Numbered from the stretch's first letter, positions 1-8,175 are shown. The stretch is 64,000 bases of DNA from Streptomyces sp. CB02261 (GCF_001905665.1 NZ_LIVX01000002.1:569420-633419), one strand, 5' to 3'. The notes: generated by a model not told the origin, from the letters alone. Numbers and translations are program-made.

Positions 1-458
1 CCGCGATCGGCCCCGTCGAGGGCGGCGCCGTCTACGACGTGGACAACCCCGCGCCGTACATCGAGGCCCCCCGCAAGCGCACCGGAAAGACCCCGCGCGC
101 GACCCGTGGCAACTTCGAGATGGCCGCATGGCTCTTCATGCGCCTCTCCGGCGTCGTCCTCGTCGTGCTGGTCCTCGGCCACCTGCTGATCCAGCTCTTC
201 CTGGACGGCGGCGTCTCCAAGATCGGCTTCGCCTTCGTGGCCGGCCGCTGGGCGTCCCCGTTCTGGCAGGTCTGGGACCTGCTGATGCTCTGGCTCGCCA
301 TGCTGCACGGCGCCAACGGCCTCCGTACCGTCATCAACGACTACGCGGAGCGGGCCAACACGCGCCTGTGGCTCAAGGGCCTGCTGTACACCGCCACGGT
401 GTTCACCATCCTTCTGGGCACGCTGGTGATCTTCACCTTCGACCCGAACATCCGCTAG
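1..458 (+). CDS. sdhD: Succinate dehydrogenase membrane anchor subunit SdhD (5' partial)
   Basis: This is the hydrophobic membrane-anchor subunit of succinate dehydrogenase (complex II), which together with SdhC holds the SdhAB catalytic arm on the cytoplasmic membrane and forms the quinone site. The reading frame is open from base 3, before any start codon (AIGPVEGGAVYDVDNPAPYIE continues into the window), so the start lies upstream. Three hydrophobic segments follow a charged N-terminal tail, and the HGANGLRTVINDY stretch is the conserved SdhD haem/quinone region. It is followed after 25 bases by sdhA, so the operon order is presumably sdhC-sdhD-sdhA-sdhB. The identification is firm; only the N-terminus is missing. 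Confidence 0.93.
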   Translation, partial: AIGPVEGGAVYDVDNPAPYIEAPRKRTGKTPRATRGNFEMAAWLFMRLSGVVLVVLVLGHLLIQLFLDGGVSKIGFAFVAGRWASPFWQVWDLLMLWLAMLHGANGLRTVINDYAERANTRLWLKGLLYTATVFTILLGTLVIFTFDPNIR

Positions 459-483
459 GCACGGGGCTGAGGTAATCCACGTC

Positions 484-2238
484 ATGAAGATCCACAAGTA
501 CGACACCGTCATCGTCGGCGCCGGCGGCGCCGGCATGCGCGCCGCCATCGAGGCGACGAAGCGCAGCCGCACCGCCGTGCTGACGAAGCTCTACCCCACC
601 CGCTCCCACACGGGCGCCGCGCAGGGCGGCATGGCCGCCGCGCTGGCGAACGTGGAGGAGGACAACTGGGAGTGGCACACCTTCGACACGGTCAAGGGCG
701 GTGACTACCTGGTCGACCAGGACGCCGCCGAGATCCTGGCGAAGGAGGCCATCGACGCCGTCCTCGACCTGGAGAAGATGGGCCTGCCGTTCAACCGCAC
801 CCCGGACGGCACCATCGACCAGCGCCGCTTCGGCGGTCACTCCCGCAACCACGGCGAGGCCCCGGTCCGCCGGTCCTGCTACGCCGCGGACCGCACCGGC
901 CACATGATCCTCCAGACGCTGTACCAGAACTGCGTCAAGGAGGGCGTGGAGTTCTTCAACGAGTTCTACGTCCTGGACCAGCTGATCACCGAGGTCGACG
1001 GCGTCAAGAAGTCCGCCGGCGTCGTCGCGTACGAGCTGGCCACCGGGGAGATCCACATCTTCCAGGCCAAGGCCGTGATCTACGCCTCCGGCGGCACCGG
1101 CAAGTTCTTCAAGGTGACCTCCAACGCGCACACCCTGACCGGTGACGGCCAGGCCGCCTGCTACCGCCGCGGTCTGCCCCTGGAGGACATGGAGTTCTTC
1201 CAGTTCCACCCGACGGGCATCTGGCGCATGGGCATCCTGCTGACGGAGGGCGCCCGCGGTGAGGGCGGCATCCTCCGCAACAAGGACGGCGAGCGCTTCA
1301 TGGAGAAGTACGCGCCGGTCATGAAGGACCTCGCGTCCCGTGACGTCGTCTCCCGCTCCATCTACACGGAGATCCGCGAGGGCCGCGGCTGCGGTCCCGA
1401 GGGCGACCACGTCTACCTGGACCTGACGCACCTCCCGCCGGAGCAGCTGGACGCCAAGCTCCCGGACATCACCGAGTTCGCCCGTACGTACCTCGGCATC
1501 GAGCCGTACACGGACCCGATCCCGATCCAGCCCACCGCGCACTACGCCATGGGCGGCATCCCGACCAACGTCGAGGGTGAGGTCCTCCTGGACAACACCA
1601 CCGTCGTCCCGGGCCTGTACGCGGCCGGCGAGGTCGCCTGCGTGTCGGTGCACGGCGCCAACCGCCTCGGCACCAACTCGCTGCTCGACATCAACGTCTT
1701 CGGCAAGCGCGCCGGCATCGCCGCCGCCGAGTACTCCGCGAAGTCCGACTACGTGGAACTGCCGGAGAACCCGGCGGCGTTCGTCGCGGAGCAGATCGAG
1801 CGGCTGCGCGACTCCACGGGCAGCGAGCGGGTGGCCGACATCCGCCGCGAGCTCCAGGAGACGATGGACGCCAACGTGATGGTGTTCCGCACGGAGCAGA
1901 CCATCAAGACGGCCGTCGAGAAGATCGGCGAGCTGCGCGAGCGCTACCTGAACGTGTCCATCCAGGACAAGGGCAAGCGGTTCAACACGGACCTCCTGGA
2001 GGCCGTCGAGCTGGGCAACCTGCTCGACCTGGCCGAGGTCATGGCCGTCTCGGCCCTGGCGCGCAAGGAGTCCCGCGGCGGTCACTACCGCGAGGACTAC
2101 CCCAACCGCGACGACGTCAACTTCATGCGCCACACCATGGCGTACCGCGAGGTCGGCGAGGACGGCTCCGAGACCGTCCGTCTCGACTACAAGCCGGTCG
2201 TCCAGACCCGCTACCAGCCGATGGAGCGTAAGTACTGA
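484..2238 (+). CDS. sdhA: Succinate dehydrogenase flavoprotein subunit SdhA
   Basis: This is the catalytic flavoprotein of succinate dehydrogenase (584 aa), which oxidises succinate to fumarate and passes electrons to SdhB. An N-terminal dinucleotide fold (VIVGAGGAGMRAA, residues 9-21) binds FAD. The SHTGAAQGG motif carries His42, the expected site of covalent FAD attachment. Further landmarks are HPTGIW with LLTEGARGEGG, and GANRLGTNSLLD near residue 400. The length is normal for the family. The ATG start has GAGG about 9 bases upstream. The stop codon overlaps the sdhB start by one base (TGATG), indicating translational coupling. Confidence 0.97.
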   Translation: MKIHKYDTVIVGAGGAGMRAAIEATKRSRTAVLTKLYPTRSHTGAAQGGMAAALANVEEDNWEWHTFDTVKGGDYLVDQDAAEILAKEAIDAVLDLEKMGLPFNRTPDGTIDQRRFGGHSRNHGEAPVRRSCYAADRTGHMILQTLYQNCVKEGVEFFNEFYVLDQLITEVDGVKKSAGVVAYELATGEIHIFQAKAVIYASGGTGKFFKVTSNAHTLTGDGQAACYRRGLPLEDMEFFQFHPTGIWRMGILLTEGARGEGGILRNKDGERFMEKYAPVMKDLASRDVVSRSIYTEIREGRGCGPEGDHVYLDLTHLPPEQLDAKLPDITEFARTYLGIEPYTDPIPIQPTAHYAMGGIPTNVEGEVLLDNTTVVPGLYAAGEVACVSVHGANRLGTNSLLDINVFGKRAGIAAAEYSAKSDYVELPENPAAFVAEQIERLRDSTGSERVADIRRELQETMDANVMVFRTEQTIKTAVEKIGELRERYLNVSIQDKGKRFNTDLLEAVELGNLLDLAEVMAVSALARKESRGGHYREDYPNRDDVNFMRHTMAYREVGEDGSETVRLDYKPVVQTRYQPMERKY

Positions 2239-2996
2239 TGGCTACCCCCGTACTGGACAAGGTGGAGAAGGACTCCGCCGCCTCCCCGTACATCACGGTC
2301 ACGATGCGGATCCGCCGCTTCAACCCCGAGGTGTCGGACGCGTCGGTCTGGGAGGACTTCCAGATCGAGATCGACCCCAAGGAGCGGGTGCTCGACGCCC
2401 TCCACAAGATCAAGTGGGACGTCGACGGCACGCTGACCTTCCGCCGCTCGTGCGCGCACGGCATCTGCGGCTCGGACGCGATGCGGATCAACGGCAAGAA
2501 CAGGCTCGCCTGCAAGACGCTGATCAAGGACATCAACCCCGAGAAGCCCATCACGGTCGAGGCCATCAAGGGCCTGACGGTCCTCAAGGACCTCGTCGTG
2601 GACATGGAGCCGTTCTTCCAGGCGTACCGGGACGTCATGCCGTTCCTGGTCACCAAGGGCAACGAGCCGACGCGTGAGCGTCTGCAGTCCGCCGAGGACC
2701 GTGAGCGCTTCGACGACACCACCAAGTGCATCCTGTGCGCCGCGTGCACGTCGTCCTGCCCGGTCTTCTGGAACGACGGCCAGTACTTCGGTCCGGCCGC
2801 GATCGTCAACGCGCACCGCTTCATCTTCGACTCGCGTGACGAGGCGGGCGAGCAGCGCCTGGAGATCCTGAACGACAAGGACGGCGTGTGGCGCTGCCGC
2901 ACGACGTTCAACTGCACCGACGCGTGCCCCCGTGGCATCGAGGTCACGAAGGCCATCCAGGAAGTCAAGCGCGCGCTGATCACGCGCCGCTTCTGA
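2238..2996 (+). CDS. sdhB: Succinate dehydrogenase iron-sulfur subunit SdhB
   Basis: This is the iron-sulfur subunit of complex II (252 aa), which carries electrons from the SdhA flavin to the membrane quinone. The [2Fe-2S] ligands are in CAHGICGSD (Cys72, Cys77, with Asp80 in the third position as in several bacterial SdhB proteins) and Cys92. The [4Fe-4S] and [3Fe-4S] clusters are supplied by CILCAACTSSC (Cys164, 167, 170, 174) plus Cys220, Cys226 and Cys230. The ATG overlaps the sdhA stop by one base. It is the last gene of the operon, followed by an intrinsic terminator 21 bases after the stop. Confidence 0.97.
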   Translation: MATPVLDKVEKDSAASPYITVTMRIRRFNPEVSDASVWEDFQIEIDPKERVLDALHKIKWDVDGTLTFRRSCAHGICGSDAMRINGKNRLACKTLIKDINPEKPITVEAIKGLTVLKDLVVDMEPFFQAYRDVMPFLVTKGNEPTRERLQSAEDRERFDDTTKCILCAACTSSCPVFWNDGQYFGPAAIVNAHRFIFDSRDEAGEQRLEILNDKDGVWRCRTTFNCTDACPRGIEVTKAIQEVKRALITRRF

Positions 2997-3003
2997 CGTA
3001 CCG

Positions 3004-3033
3004 TTCGGTCGTCACGGCCCGCTTCTGTACGCT
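3004..3033 (+). promoter_or_regulatory. Possible promoter overlapping the sdh terminator
   Basis: TTCGGT (3004-3009) and TACGCT (3028-3033) are spaced 18 bases and resemble -35 and -10 boxes of the principal sigma factor. If real, transcription of the downstream gene would begin inside the terminator loop or right arm, so that gene would not carry a complete terminator in its own leader. This is inference from consensus similarity only. Confidence 0.35.
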
Positions 3034-3058
3034 GCGGCGTGCAGGAGCGGGCTTTTTT
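3018..3058 (+). terminator. Intrinsic terminator of the sdh operon
   Basis: A 15-bp stem (CCCGCTTCTGTACGC at 3018-3032 pairs with 3037-3051, with two G-U pairs), a 4-base loop and a run of six T at 3053-3058 form a textbook rho-independent terminator. The T-run ends only 19 bases before the ATG of the next gene. Confidence 0.85.
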
Positions 3059-3077
3059 CTTCGGAGGACGGGGACTG

Positions 3078-3587
3078 ATGAGCGAGCCGAACCCTTACGC
3101 GTCGGAGGGCTACGAGTGGGGCCCCGGCCAGCAGGCCGGGACGCCGGGCTACGGGTATCCGCAGGGCGGCTACCAGCCGACGATCCCCGAGGGGGTGCCG
3201 GTGCCGCCGCAGCAGCCGTCGTACGCGCCGGTGCCGGCCGCGGGCGCGCCGCTGCTGAGCCTGGGTGACATCACCGTCGTGGGCGACCAGATCATCACCC
3301 CGGCCGGGCCGATGCCCCTGAAGGGCGCCGTGTGGAACGCGATGGACATGTCGCGGACCGAGGAGAAGATGCCCACGGTCGCGGTCGTCCTGGCGGTCGT
3401 CTTCTTCATCTTCTGTCTGCTGGGCCTGCTGTTCCTGCTGATGAAGGAGAAGCAGACCACCGGCTTCATCCAGGTCACGGTGACCAGCGGCGGCAAGCAC
3501 CACGCGACGATGATCCCGGCGCGGGGCCCGGACACCATCCACTGGGTGATGGGGCAGCTCAACTACGCGCGGTCGCTCAGCATGTGA
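3078..3587 (+). CDS. Small proline/glycine-rich single-pass membrane protein
   Basis: This protein of 169 aa has unknown function. The first 50 residues are rich in Pro, Gly and Tyr (cytoplasmic low-complexity tail), a central globular stretch follows, one strong membrane segment lies around residues 100-123 (VAVVLAVVFFIFCLLGLLFLLM), and the remaining approximately 45 residues look like a small domain. The ATG at 3078 is chosen because GGAGGA lies 9 bases upstream; an in-frame GTG at 3039 would add codons reading through the sdh terminator T-run, which is implausible. It converges with the MarR gene, 7 bases apart. No family beyond Streptomyces hypothetical membrane protein is recognised. Confidence 0.8.
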   Translation: MSEPNPYASEGYEWGPGQQAGTPGYGYPQGGYQPTIPEGVPVPPQQPSYAPVPAAGAPLLSLGDITVVGDQIITPAGPMPLKGAVWNAMDMSRTEEKMPTVAVVLAVVFFIFCLLGLLFLLMKEKQTTGFIQVTVTSGGKHHATMIPARGPDTIHWVMGQLNYARSLSM

Positions 3588-3594
3588 CCTGCGG

Positions 3595-4200
3595 TCAGCC
3601 GGGCCAGTGGCGGGCGGGCTCCGTGGACTCCGCCTCGACCATGACCCGGCGCAGCAGGTCGTTGAGGAGGGCGCGTTCCTCGGGGGTGAGGACGCCCAGG
3701 AGCCGGGACTCCTCGTGGCCGAGGACGTCCATCGCGCCGAGCCAGGTCTCCCGGCCGGCGGCGGTGAGCTCGACGACGACCCGCCTGCGCCCGGCCGTGG
3801 ACCGGACGCGGCGGACGAAGCCCCGCTTCTCCAGGGCGTCGAGACGGCTCGCCACGGAGGCCGAGGCGAGGTCGAGGTCCTGGGCGAGCTCGGAGGGGGC
3901 GGCGGTGCCGCCGCGCCCGGCGAGCTTGTGGAGCGTGTCGAACTCGTGGCGCTCCAGGTCGTAGTCCAGGAGGGACTGCTCCCTGACCCGGCGGAGGTGG
4001 ACGGAGAGCTTCTTCATCCGGGTGACCGCGCCTTCGACCACGGGGTCGAGGCCGGGCAGGACGGGCTGCCAGTGGGCGATGTGCTCGTCGGTCCAGTCGC
4101 TCGCGCCGGGCGGCGCGCTCGGGGGGTGCGGTGCGCTCGGGGTGGGGGGTTCCTCGGGGTGCGCCATGGGGCGATCGTACGTCGGTGAGGAACGAAACAC
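3595..4200 (-). CDS. MarR family transcriptional regulator
   Basis: This is a MarR-type winged-helix regulator (201 aa with the GTG start). After a Pro-rich N-terminal tail, the protein is helical: LSVHLRRVREQSLLDYDLERHEFDTLHKLAG is followed by recognition-helix and wing residues (SELAQDLDLASASVASRLDALEKRGFVRR) and VVVELTAAGRE. GTG at 4200 is chosen because a perfect GGAGG sits 8 bases upstream, immediately after the stop of the hydrolase gene; an internal ATG at 4167 has no ribosome site. The gene therefore forms an operon with the hydrolase. MarR proteins often sense phenolic or oxidative ligands, but the ligand is not visible here. Confidence 0.88.
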   Translation of the reverse strand: MFRSSPTYDRPMAHPEEPPTPSAPHPPSAPPGASDWTDEHIAHWQPVLPGLDPVVEGAVTRMKKLSVHLRRVREQSLLDYDLERHEFDTLHKLAGRGGTAAPSELAQDLDLASASVASRLDALEKRGFVRRVRSTAGRRRVVVELTAAGRETWLGAMDVLGHEESRLLGVLTPEERALLNDLLRRVMVEAESTEPARHWPG

Positions 4201-4212
4201 CCGAAAGGCCTC

Positions 4213-5025
4213 CTACCGTCCAGCGGCCTCCGCCAGGAAGGCGACGAGCAGGCGGGCGGTCTCGTCCGGGCGCTCCAGGGCGGGCAGGTGTCCGGCCCAG
4301 TCGAGGTCGACGCGGCGGGCGGCGGGCAGGAGACGGGTGAGGTCGTCGGCGACCGCCCGGAAGTCGGGCAGGTCGTGGCGGCCGACGGCCACCAGGGCGG
4401 GCACCCGGATGCCGGCGAGGTCCTCCGGGGTGACCACGGGGTCGACCGGGCCGTGCTCGTCGGGGACGGGGAGCTGCACCTCGAAGGCGCGGCGCTGCAT
4501 CTCCCGGACGAGGGCGCGGGCCTCCTCTCCGGCCTCGGGGCCGAGCCAGGTGTCGACGTTGAGTTCCACGGCGGCGTCGAGGTCGCCCGCTTCGAGCAGG
4601 GCGTCCTCGCGCCCGCCCCAGGCCCGCAGCTCCTCGCTCGGCTCCCTGCCGGGCATGCCGGAGCCGAGCAGGGCCAGGGCGGAGACGCGCCCGGGGTGCC
4701 GCGCGGCGAGCTCCAGGGCGACCTCGCCGCCGAAGGAGGAGCCGACGACGGCGGCCCGCGCGGTGCCGAGGTGGTCGAGCAGGTCCCGTACGTCGTCGGC
4801 GTGGGTGTGCGGGGCGTCGACGGGGGTCTCGCCGAAGCCGCGGAGGTCACAGCGGACGACGCGGTGTCCCGCCGCGGCGAGTGCGGCGAACGGCACGTCC
4901 CACATCCGGCGGTCACAGACCCCGGAGTGCAGCAGGACGACGGTCGAGGGGCCGGTGCCGGCCAGGTCATGAGAGAGCGTCACCCGCGTGACCCTAGGGG
5001 GCGCGGACCGGGACGGCCACCTCAT
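4213..5025 (-). CDS. Alpha/beta hydrolase
   Basis: This is an alpha/beta-hydrolase fold enzyme (up to 270 aa). The oxyanion region is VVLLHSGVCDRRMW, the nucleophile elbow is GSSFGGE, the acid is probably in GRHDLPDF and the catalytic His is in WAGHLPALE. It resembles small esterase/lactonase-like family members; the substrate is not known. The stop codon abuts the ribosome site of the marR gene, so the two are cotranscribed. The start is uncertain: ATG at 5025 lacks a good ribosome site, and GTG at 4983 (VTLSHDLAG) is possible. The upstream region is shared with the divergent TetR-controlled operon. Confidence 0.83.
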   Translation of the reverse strand: MRWPSRSAPPRVTRVTLSHDLAGTGPSTVVLLHSGVCDRRMWDVPFAALAAAGHRVVRCDLRGFGETPVDAPHTHADDVRDLLDHLGTARAAVVGSSFGGEVALELAARHPGRVSALALLGSGMPGREPSEELRAWGGREDALLEAGDLDAAVELNVDTWLGPEAGEEARALVREMQRRAFEVQLPVPDEHGPVDPVVTPEDLAGIRVPALVAVGRHDLPDFRAVADDLTRLLPAARRVDLDWAGHLPALERPDETARLLVAFLAEAAGR

Positions 5026-5036
5026 TCCACCCAGGA

Positions 5037-5052
5037 CTTGAACACGTTCAAG
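5037..5052. promoter_or_regulatory. TetR-type operator, upstream copy (O1)
   Basis: CTTGAAC-AC-GTTCAAG is a 7+7 bp inverted repeat. Together with the second copy at 5082 it brackets the promoter of the operon that ends in a TetR gene. It overlaps the proposed -35 box and lies 11 bases from the start assigned to the divergent hydrolase gene, so it could affect both directions. Confidence 0.7.
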
Positions 5053-5066
5053 AGGAGGTCTACAGT
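5038..5066 (+). promoter_or_regulatory. Sigma-70-type promoter of the TetR operon
   Basis: TTGAAC (5038-5043), a 17-base spacer and TACAGT (5061-5066) make a good match to a principal-sigma promoter. The predicted start near 5073 would place operator O2 just downstream of the transcription start and O1 on the -35 box, a classical repression layout. Confidence 0.65.
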
Positions 5067-5081
5067 CATGACTACCAGCTT

Positions 5082-5095
5082 TTGAACGCGTTCAA
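5082..5095. promoter_or_regulatory. TetR-type operator, downstream copy (O2)
   Basis: TTGAACGCGTTCAA is a perfect 14-bp palindrome with the same half-site (TTGAAC) as O1. The centres of O1 and O2 are 44 bp apart. It ends 13 bases before the first start codon of the operon, next to the ribosome site GGGAGGG. Confidence 0.75.
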
Positions 5096-5108
5096 GGGAG
5101 GGTGGGGC

Positions 5109-5543
5109 ATGGACCTCACTGTCATCGCGTACATCGTCTACCTGCTGATCAGCGTGGCTCTGACCGTCTGGGTCGCCCGCACGCTCAGCCGCAACGGAAG
5201 GATCTTCCTCGCGGACGTCCTCCACGGGAACGAGAAGCTCGCCGAGGCGGTCAACCACCTCCTGGTGGTCGGCTTCTACCTCGTCAACTTCGGCTTCGTC
5301 GCCCTCTACCTGAGCCAGGACGAGGCCGTCCTCGACGCCCGCGCCCTCTTCGAGGCGCTCTCCGTCAAACTCGGCGTCGTCCTGCTCGTCCTCGGCGTGA
5401 TGCACCTCGGGAACGTCTACGTCCTCAACAAGATCCGTCGCCGCGGTGTCATGGAGCGCGAACAGGTGCCGCCCGTCGGCCCGCAGGGCTGGACCACCAC
5501 GCCGAAGGCCGGCCCCTGGGCCCCGCCCGCACCCCAGGGCTGA
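5109..5543 (+). CDS. Small integral membrane protein, first gene of TetR operon
   Basis: This protein of 144 aa has three hydrophobic segments (about residues 5-22, 46-66 and 82-103) and a short Pro-rich cytoplasmic tail. No catalytic motif or named family is recognised. The ATG at 5109 is supported by GGGAGGG 6 bases upstream; an in-frame TTG inside operator O2 is rejected. It is followed after 6 bases by the DCC-family gene and then by the TetR gene, so it is the most likely main target of that regulator. The combination suggests a membrane-redox or detoxification task, which is inference only. Confidence 0.8.
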   Translation: MDLTVIAYIVYLLISVALTVWVARTLSRNGRIFLADVLHGNEKLAEAVNHLLVVGFYLVNFGFVALYLSQDEAVLDARALFEALSVKLGVVLLVLGVMHLGNVYVLNKIRRRGVMEREQVPPVGPQGWTTTPKAGPWAPPAPQG

Positions 5544-5549
5544 CCCGCC

Positions 5550-5987
5550 GTGCCGGCCCCGACCGCGCCGACGATCCCCGTCGGGCGACTGACCGTCCTC
5601 TACGACGCCGACTGCCCGCTCTGCGTGCACCTCAGGCACTGGCTGCTGCGCCAGCGGCAGCTCGTCCCGCTCGACCTCGTACCGGCCGGATCACGGGAGG
5701 CCAGGCGCCGCTTCCCGGACCTCGACCACACCGCCACCCTGCGGGAGATCACCGTGGTCGGGGACCGGGGCCAGGTCTACCGGGAGACCTCCGCCTGGAT
5801 CGTCTGCCTCTGGGCGCTCGCCGACCACCGGGCCAGGGCCCACTGGCTCGCCACCCCCGCCGGGCAGCCCTTCGCCCGGATGACGGTCCTCGCGGCGGCG
5901 AAGTGGCGCGAGGCCCTCAAGGGGCCGGGCGGCGAGGGCGGGTCCTGCGGGGACGGGCGCTGCGAGGTGCCCGGTCCGCCCGGCTAG
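5550..5987 (+). CDS. DCC1-like thiol-disulfide oxidoreductase family protein (DUF393)
   Basis: This is a small protein of the DCC family (145 aa), named for the motif DxxCxxC. Here the motif is YDADCPLC (Asp20, Cys22, Cys25) after a beta-strand (LTVLYD), consistent with a thioredoxin-like redox-active fold. The family is widespread, is found near membrane and redox proteins, and has poorly known substrates. The C-terminus (GGSCGDGRCEVPG) adds two more cysteines that could be redox or metal ligands. The GTG start lies 6 bases after the previous stop; the operon continues to the TetR gene. Confidence 0.82.
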   Translation: MPAPTAPTIPVGRLTVLYDADCPLCVHLRHWLLRQRQLVPLDLVPAGSREARRRFPDLDHTATLREITVVGDRGQVYRETSAWIVCLWALADHRARAHWLATPAGQPFARMTVLAAAKWREALKGPGGEGGSCGDGRCEVPGPPG

Positions 5988-5997
5988 GCTCGGGCCC

Positions 5998-6822
5998 GTG
6001 AAGGACGTGAAGGACGTGAAGGAAGAGCAGAAGGCCGACGAGGCCGCCGACCGGTCGACCGGGGAGAAGAAGGCCGACGACAAGAAGGCCCCGAAGAGCG
6101 AGCAGACCCGCACGCTCATCCTCGAAACCGCGCTGCGGCTGTTCCGGGAGCGCGGTTACGACAAGACGACGATGCGGGCCATCGCCCAGGAGGCCGGGGT
6201 CTCCGTCGGCAACGCGTACTACTACTTCTCGTCCAAGGAGCACCTCGTCCAGGGCTTCTACGACCGGATCGCCGAGGAGCACCAGGCGGCCGTCGAACCC
6301 ATCCTGACCGGCGGCGAGAAGGACCTCACGGCCCGCATCCGCGGGGTCTACCTCGGCTGGCTGGACATCGCAGGGCCGTACCACGAGTTCGCGGCCCAGT
6401 TCTTCAAGAACGCGGCCGACCCCGACAGCCCGCTCAGCCCCTTCTCGCCCGAGTCGGAGGGCCCCCGCGAGGCGGCCATCGAGGTGCACCGGCGGGTCAT
6501 CTCCGGCGCCGCGGTGAAGGTCGACCCGGAACTGGCCGAGGCCCTCCCGCAGTTGCTCTGGCTCCAGCAGATGGGCCTGGTGCTGTTCTGGGTGTACGAC
6601 CGCTCGGAGGGCGCCGCCAACAGCCGCCGCCTGGTGGAACGGCTCGCGCCGGTCACCGCCCGGGCGATCTCGCTCTCCCGCTTCCGCGTCCTGCGCCCGC
6701 TGGTCAAGGAGACGCACGAACTGCTCGCGGACTTCATGCCGACGGCGGCCGGGATGGCGGCGTCGGGCAGGCCCGGGAAGAAGGCCGACCCGAAGCCGCC
6801 GAAGCCGCCGAAGACCCCGTGA
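5998..6822 (+). CDS. TetR family transcriptional regulator
   Basis: This is a TetR-family repressor (274 aa). A Lys/Asp/Glu-rich leader of about 33 residues (repeated KDVKDVK) precedes the HTH domain (residues 36-85: TRTLILETALRLFRERGY, TTMRAIAQEAGVSVGNAYYYFSSKEHL). The ligand-binding half contains several aromatic residues and the C-terminus is Lys/Pro-rich. The GTG at 5998 has no ribosome site but TAGGCT ends 7 bases upstream, so a leaderless transcript is possible in addition to readthrough from the operon promoter. The paired TTGAAC palindromes at 5037-5095 are the obvious candidate operator for autoregulation. Confidence 0.9.
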   Translation: MKDVKDVKEEQKADEAADRSTGEKKADDKKAPKSEQTRTLILETALRLFRERGYDKTTMRAIAQEAGVSVGNAYYYFSSKEHLVQGFYDRIAEEHQAAVEPILTGGEKDLTARIRGVYLGWLDIAGPYHEFAAQFFKNAADPDSPLSPFSPESEGPREAAIEVHRRVISGAAVKVDPELAEALPQLLWLQQMGLVLFWVYDRSEGAANSRRLVERLAPVTARAISLSRFRVLRPLVKETHELLADFMPTAAGMAASGRPGKKADPKPPKPPKTP

Positions 6823-6834
6823 GCACCGCCCCGG

Positions 6835-8175
6835 TCACGCCTGCTTCGAGGCGAGCTGGACCAGGGTGATGTCGGACGGCGCGCCGACCCGCACCGGCGG
6901 ACCCCAGGCGCCCGCGCCCCGGGAGACGTACAGCTGGGTGTCCCCGTACCGCTCCAGCCCGGCGACGGTCGGATTGGCCAGTTCGGCGAGGTAGTTGCCG
7001 GGCCAGAGCTGACCGCCGTGGGTGTGACCGGAGAGCTGGAGGTCCACGCCGTGGCGCACGGCGTCGTGGACGACGACCGGCTGGTGGGCGAGGAGGACCG
7101 CGGCGCGGGCCCGGTCGCGGTCGCCGAGGGCGCGCGCGAAGTCGGGGCCCTGCCCCTCGCTCTCCCCCGCGATGTCGTCGACGCCGGCCAGGTCGAAGCC
7201 GGCCGCGATCTCCACCCGCTCGTTGCGCAGCGGGCGCAGGCCGAGCTCCCGGACGTGGTCGACCCAGGCGTCGGCGCCCGAGAAGTACTCGTGGTTACCG
7301 GTCACGAAGAACGAGCCGTGGCGGGCCCGGAGCCGGGCGAGGGGCTCGGCGGCGGGACCGAGGTTCTCCACGGTGCCGTCGACGAGGTCACCGACGACCG
7401 CGATCAGGTCGGGCTGGGTGGAGTTGATCGCGTCCACGATGCGCTGGGTGTGGGCCCGGCCCAGGATCGGCCCCAGGTGGATGTCGGAGACGACGGCGAT
7501 CCGGTAGCCGTGCGCGGCGCGCGGCACCTTGGCGAGCGGGACGGTGACCCGCTTGATCCGGGGGCCGCGCAGCACGCCGTACGTGCCGTAGCCCACGGTT
7601 CCGACGGCGGCCGCGGCGGCGGCGCCGCCGACCACCCGGGAGACGAACAGACGCCGGGAGACCTCGGTGGGGACGGACCCGGGCCCGGCCGCCGGGCCGG
7701 ACGGCACATCGGCCTCCGCCGGCCCGGTCGGGTCGCTCGGCCCCGTCGGTCCGGTCGACCCGGTCGGCTCGGCGGGCTGCGCCGCGGCGGGTACGGGCTC
7801 GCGGGCCGGAGCCGGAGCCGGTACGGAAGGCGTCGCCGCGGCGGCGTCGGCCGCGTCCCGGCGGGCGAGCCAGGCGCGCAGCACGGGCCGGACGGCCTCC
7901 CCGACGACGAGCGCCAGGGTCACGTACAGGAGCAGCGCGAGCCACAGGTAGCCCGGCCAGGCGACCAGCTGCTGGAGCCGGAAGGGGGCCCCGGCGCGGG
8001 CGGAGCCGAGAGCCGCGAACGAGAGCACGGGCAGCACCACGACGGCGACGGTGCCCAGGCGGCGCGGCAGACTCCCGCGCCTCGTGACATCGCGCACCAG
8101 GCGCCGCCACACGTACCAGTGGACCGCGCCGAGCAGCGCGAGAACCACGATCAGGACCAGCAGGAAGACGACCAC
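6835..8175 (-). CDS. Membrane-anchored metallophosphoesterase
   Basis: This is a calcineurin-like metallophosphoesterase (446 aa) with an N-terminal membrane region (helices at about 1-20, 42-62 and 75-100), a long Pro/Ala/Gly-rich linker, a further hydrophobic/TAT-like segment (RRLFVSRVVGGAAAAAAVG), and the catalytic domain. Metal-binding motifs are all present: SDIHLGP, GDLVDG, GNHEYF, and SGHTHGGQLWP near the C-terminus. It resembles YkuE/YaeI-type phosphodiesterases. The active domain is probably outside the membrane; the substrate is unknown. It converges on the TetR gene with 12 bases between. Confidence 0.88.
   Translation of the reverse strand: MVVFLLVLIVVLALLGAVHWYVWRRLVRDVTRRGSLPRRLGTVAVVVLPVLSFAALGSARAGAPFRLQQLVAWPGYLWLALLLYVTLALVVGEAVRPVLRAWLARRDAADAAAATPSVPAPAPAREPVPAAAQPAEPTGSTGPTGPSDPTGPAEADVPSGPAAGPGSVPTEVSRRLFVSRVVGGAAAAAAVGTVGYGTYGVLRGPRIKRVTVPLAKVPRAAHGYRIAVVSDIHLGPILGRAHTQRIVDAINSTQPDLIAVVGDLVDGTVENLGPAAEPLARLRARHGSFFVTGNHEYFSGADAWVDHVRELGLRPLRNERVEIAAGFDLAGVDDIAGESEGQGPDFARALGDRDRARAAVLLAHQPVVVHDAVRHGVDLQLSGHTHGGQLWPGNYLAELANPTVAGLERYGDTQLYVSRGAGAWGPPVRVGAPSDITLVQLASKQA

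Noticed and set aside
433..2133. Long open frame antisense to sdhA (about 566 codons)
   Set aside because: In very GC-rich DNA the antisense frames of real genes lack stops; the product is a Val/Leu/Gly/Asp-rich shadow without motifs, while sdhA on the plus strand is unmistakable.
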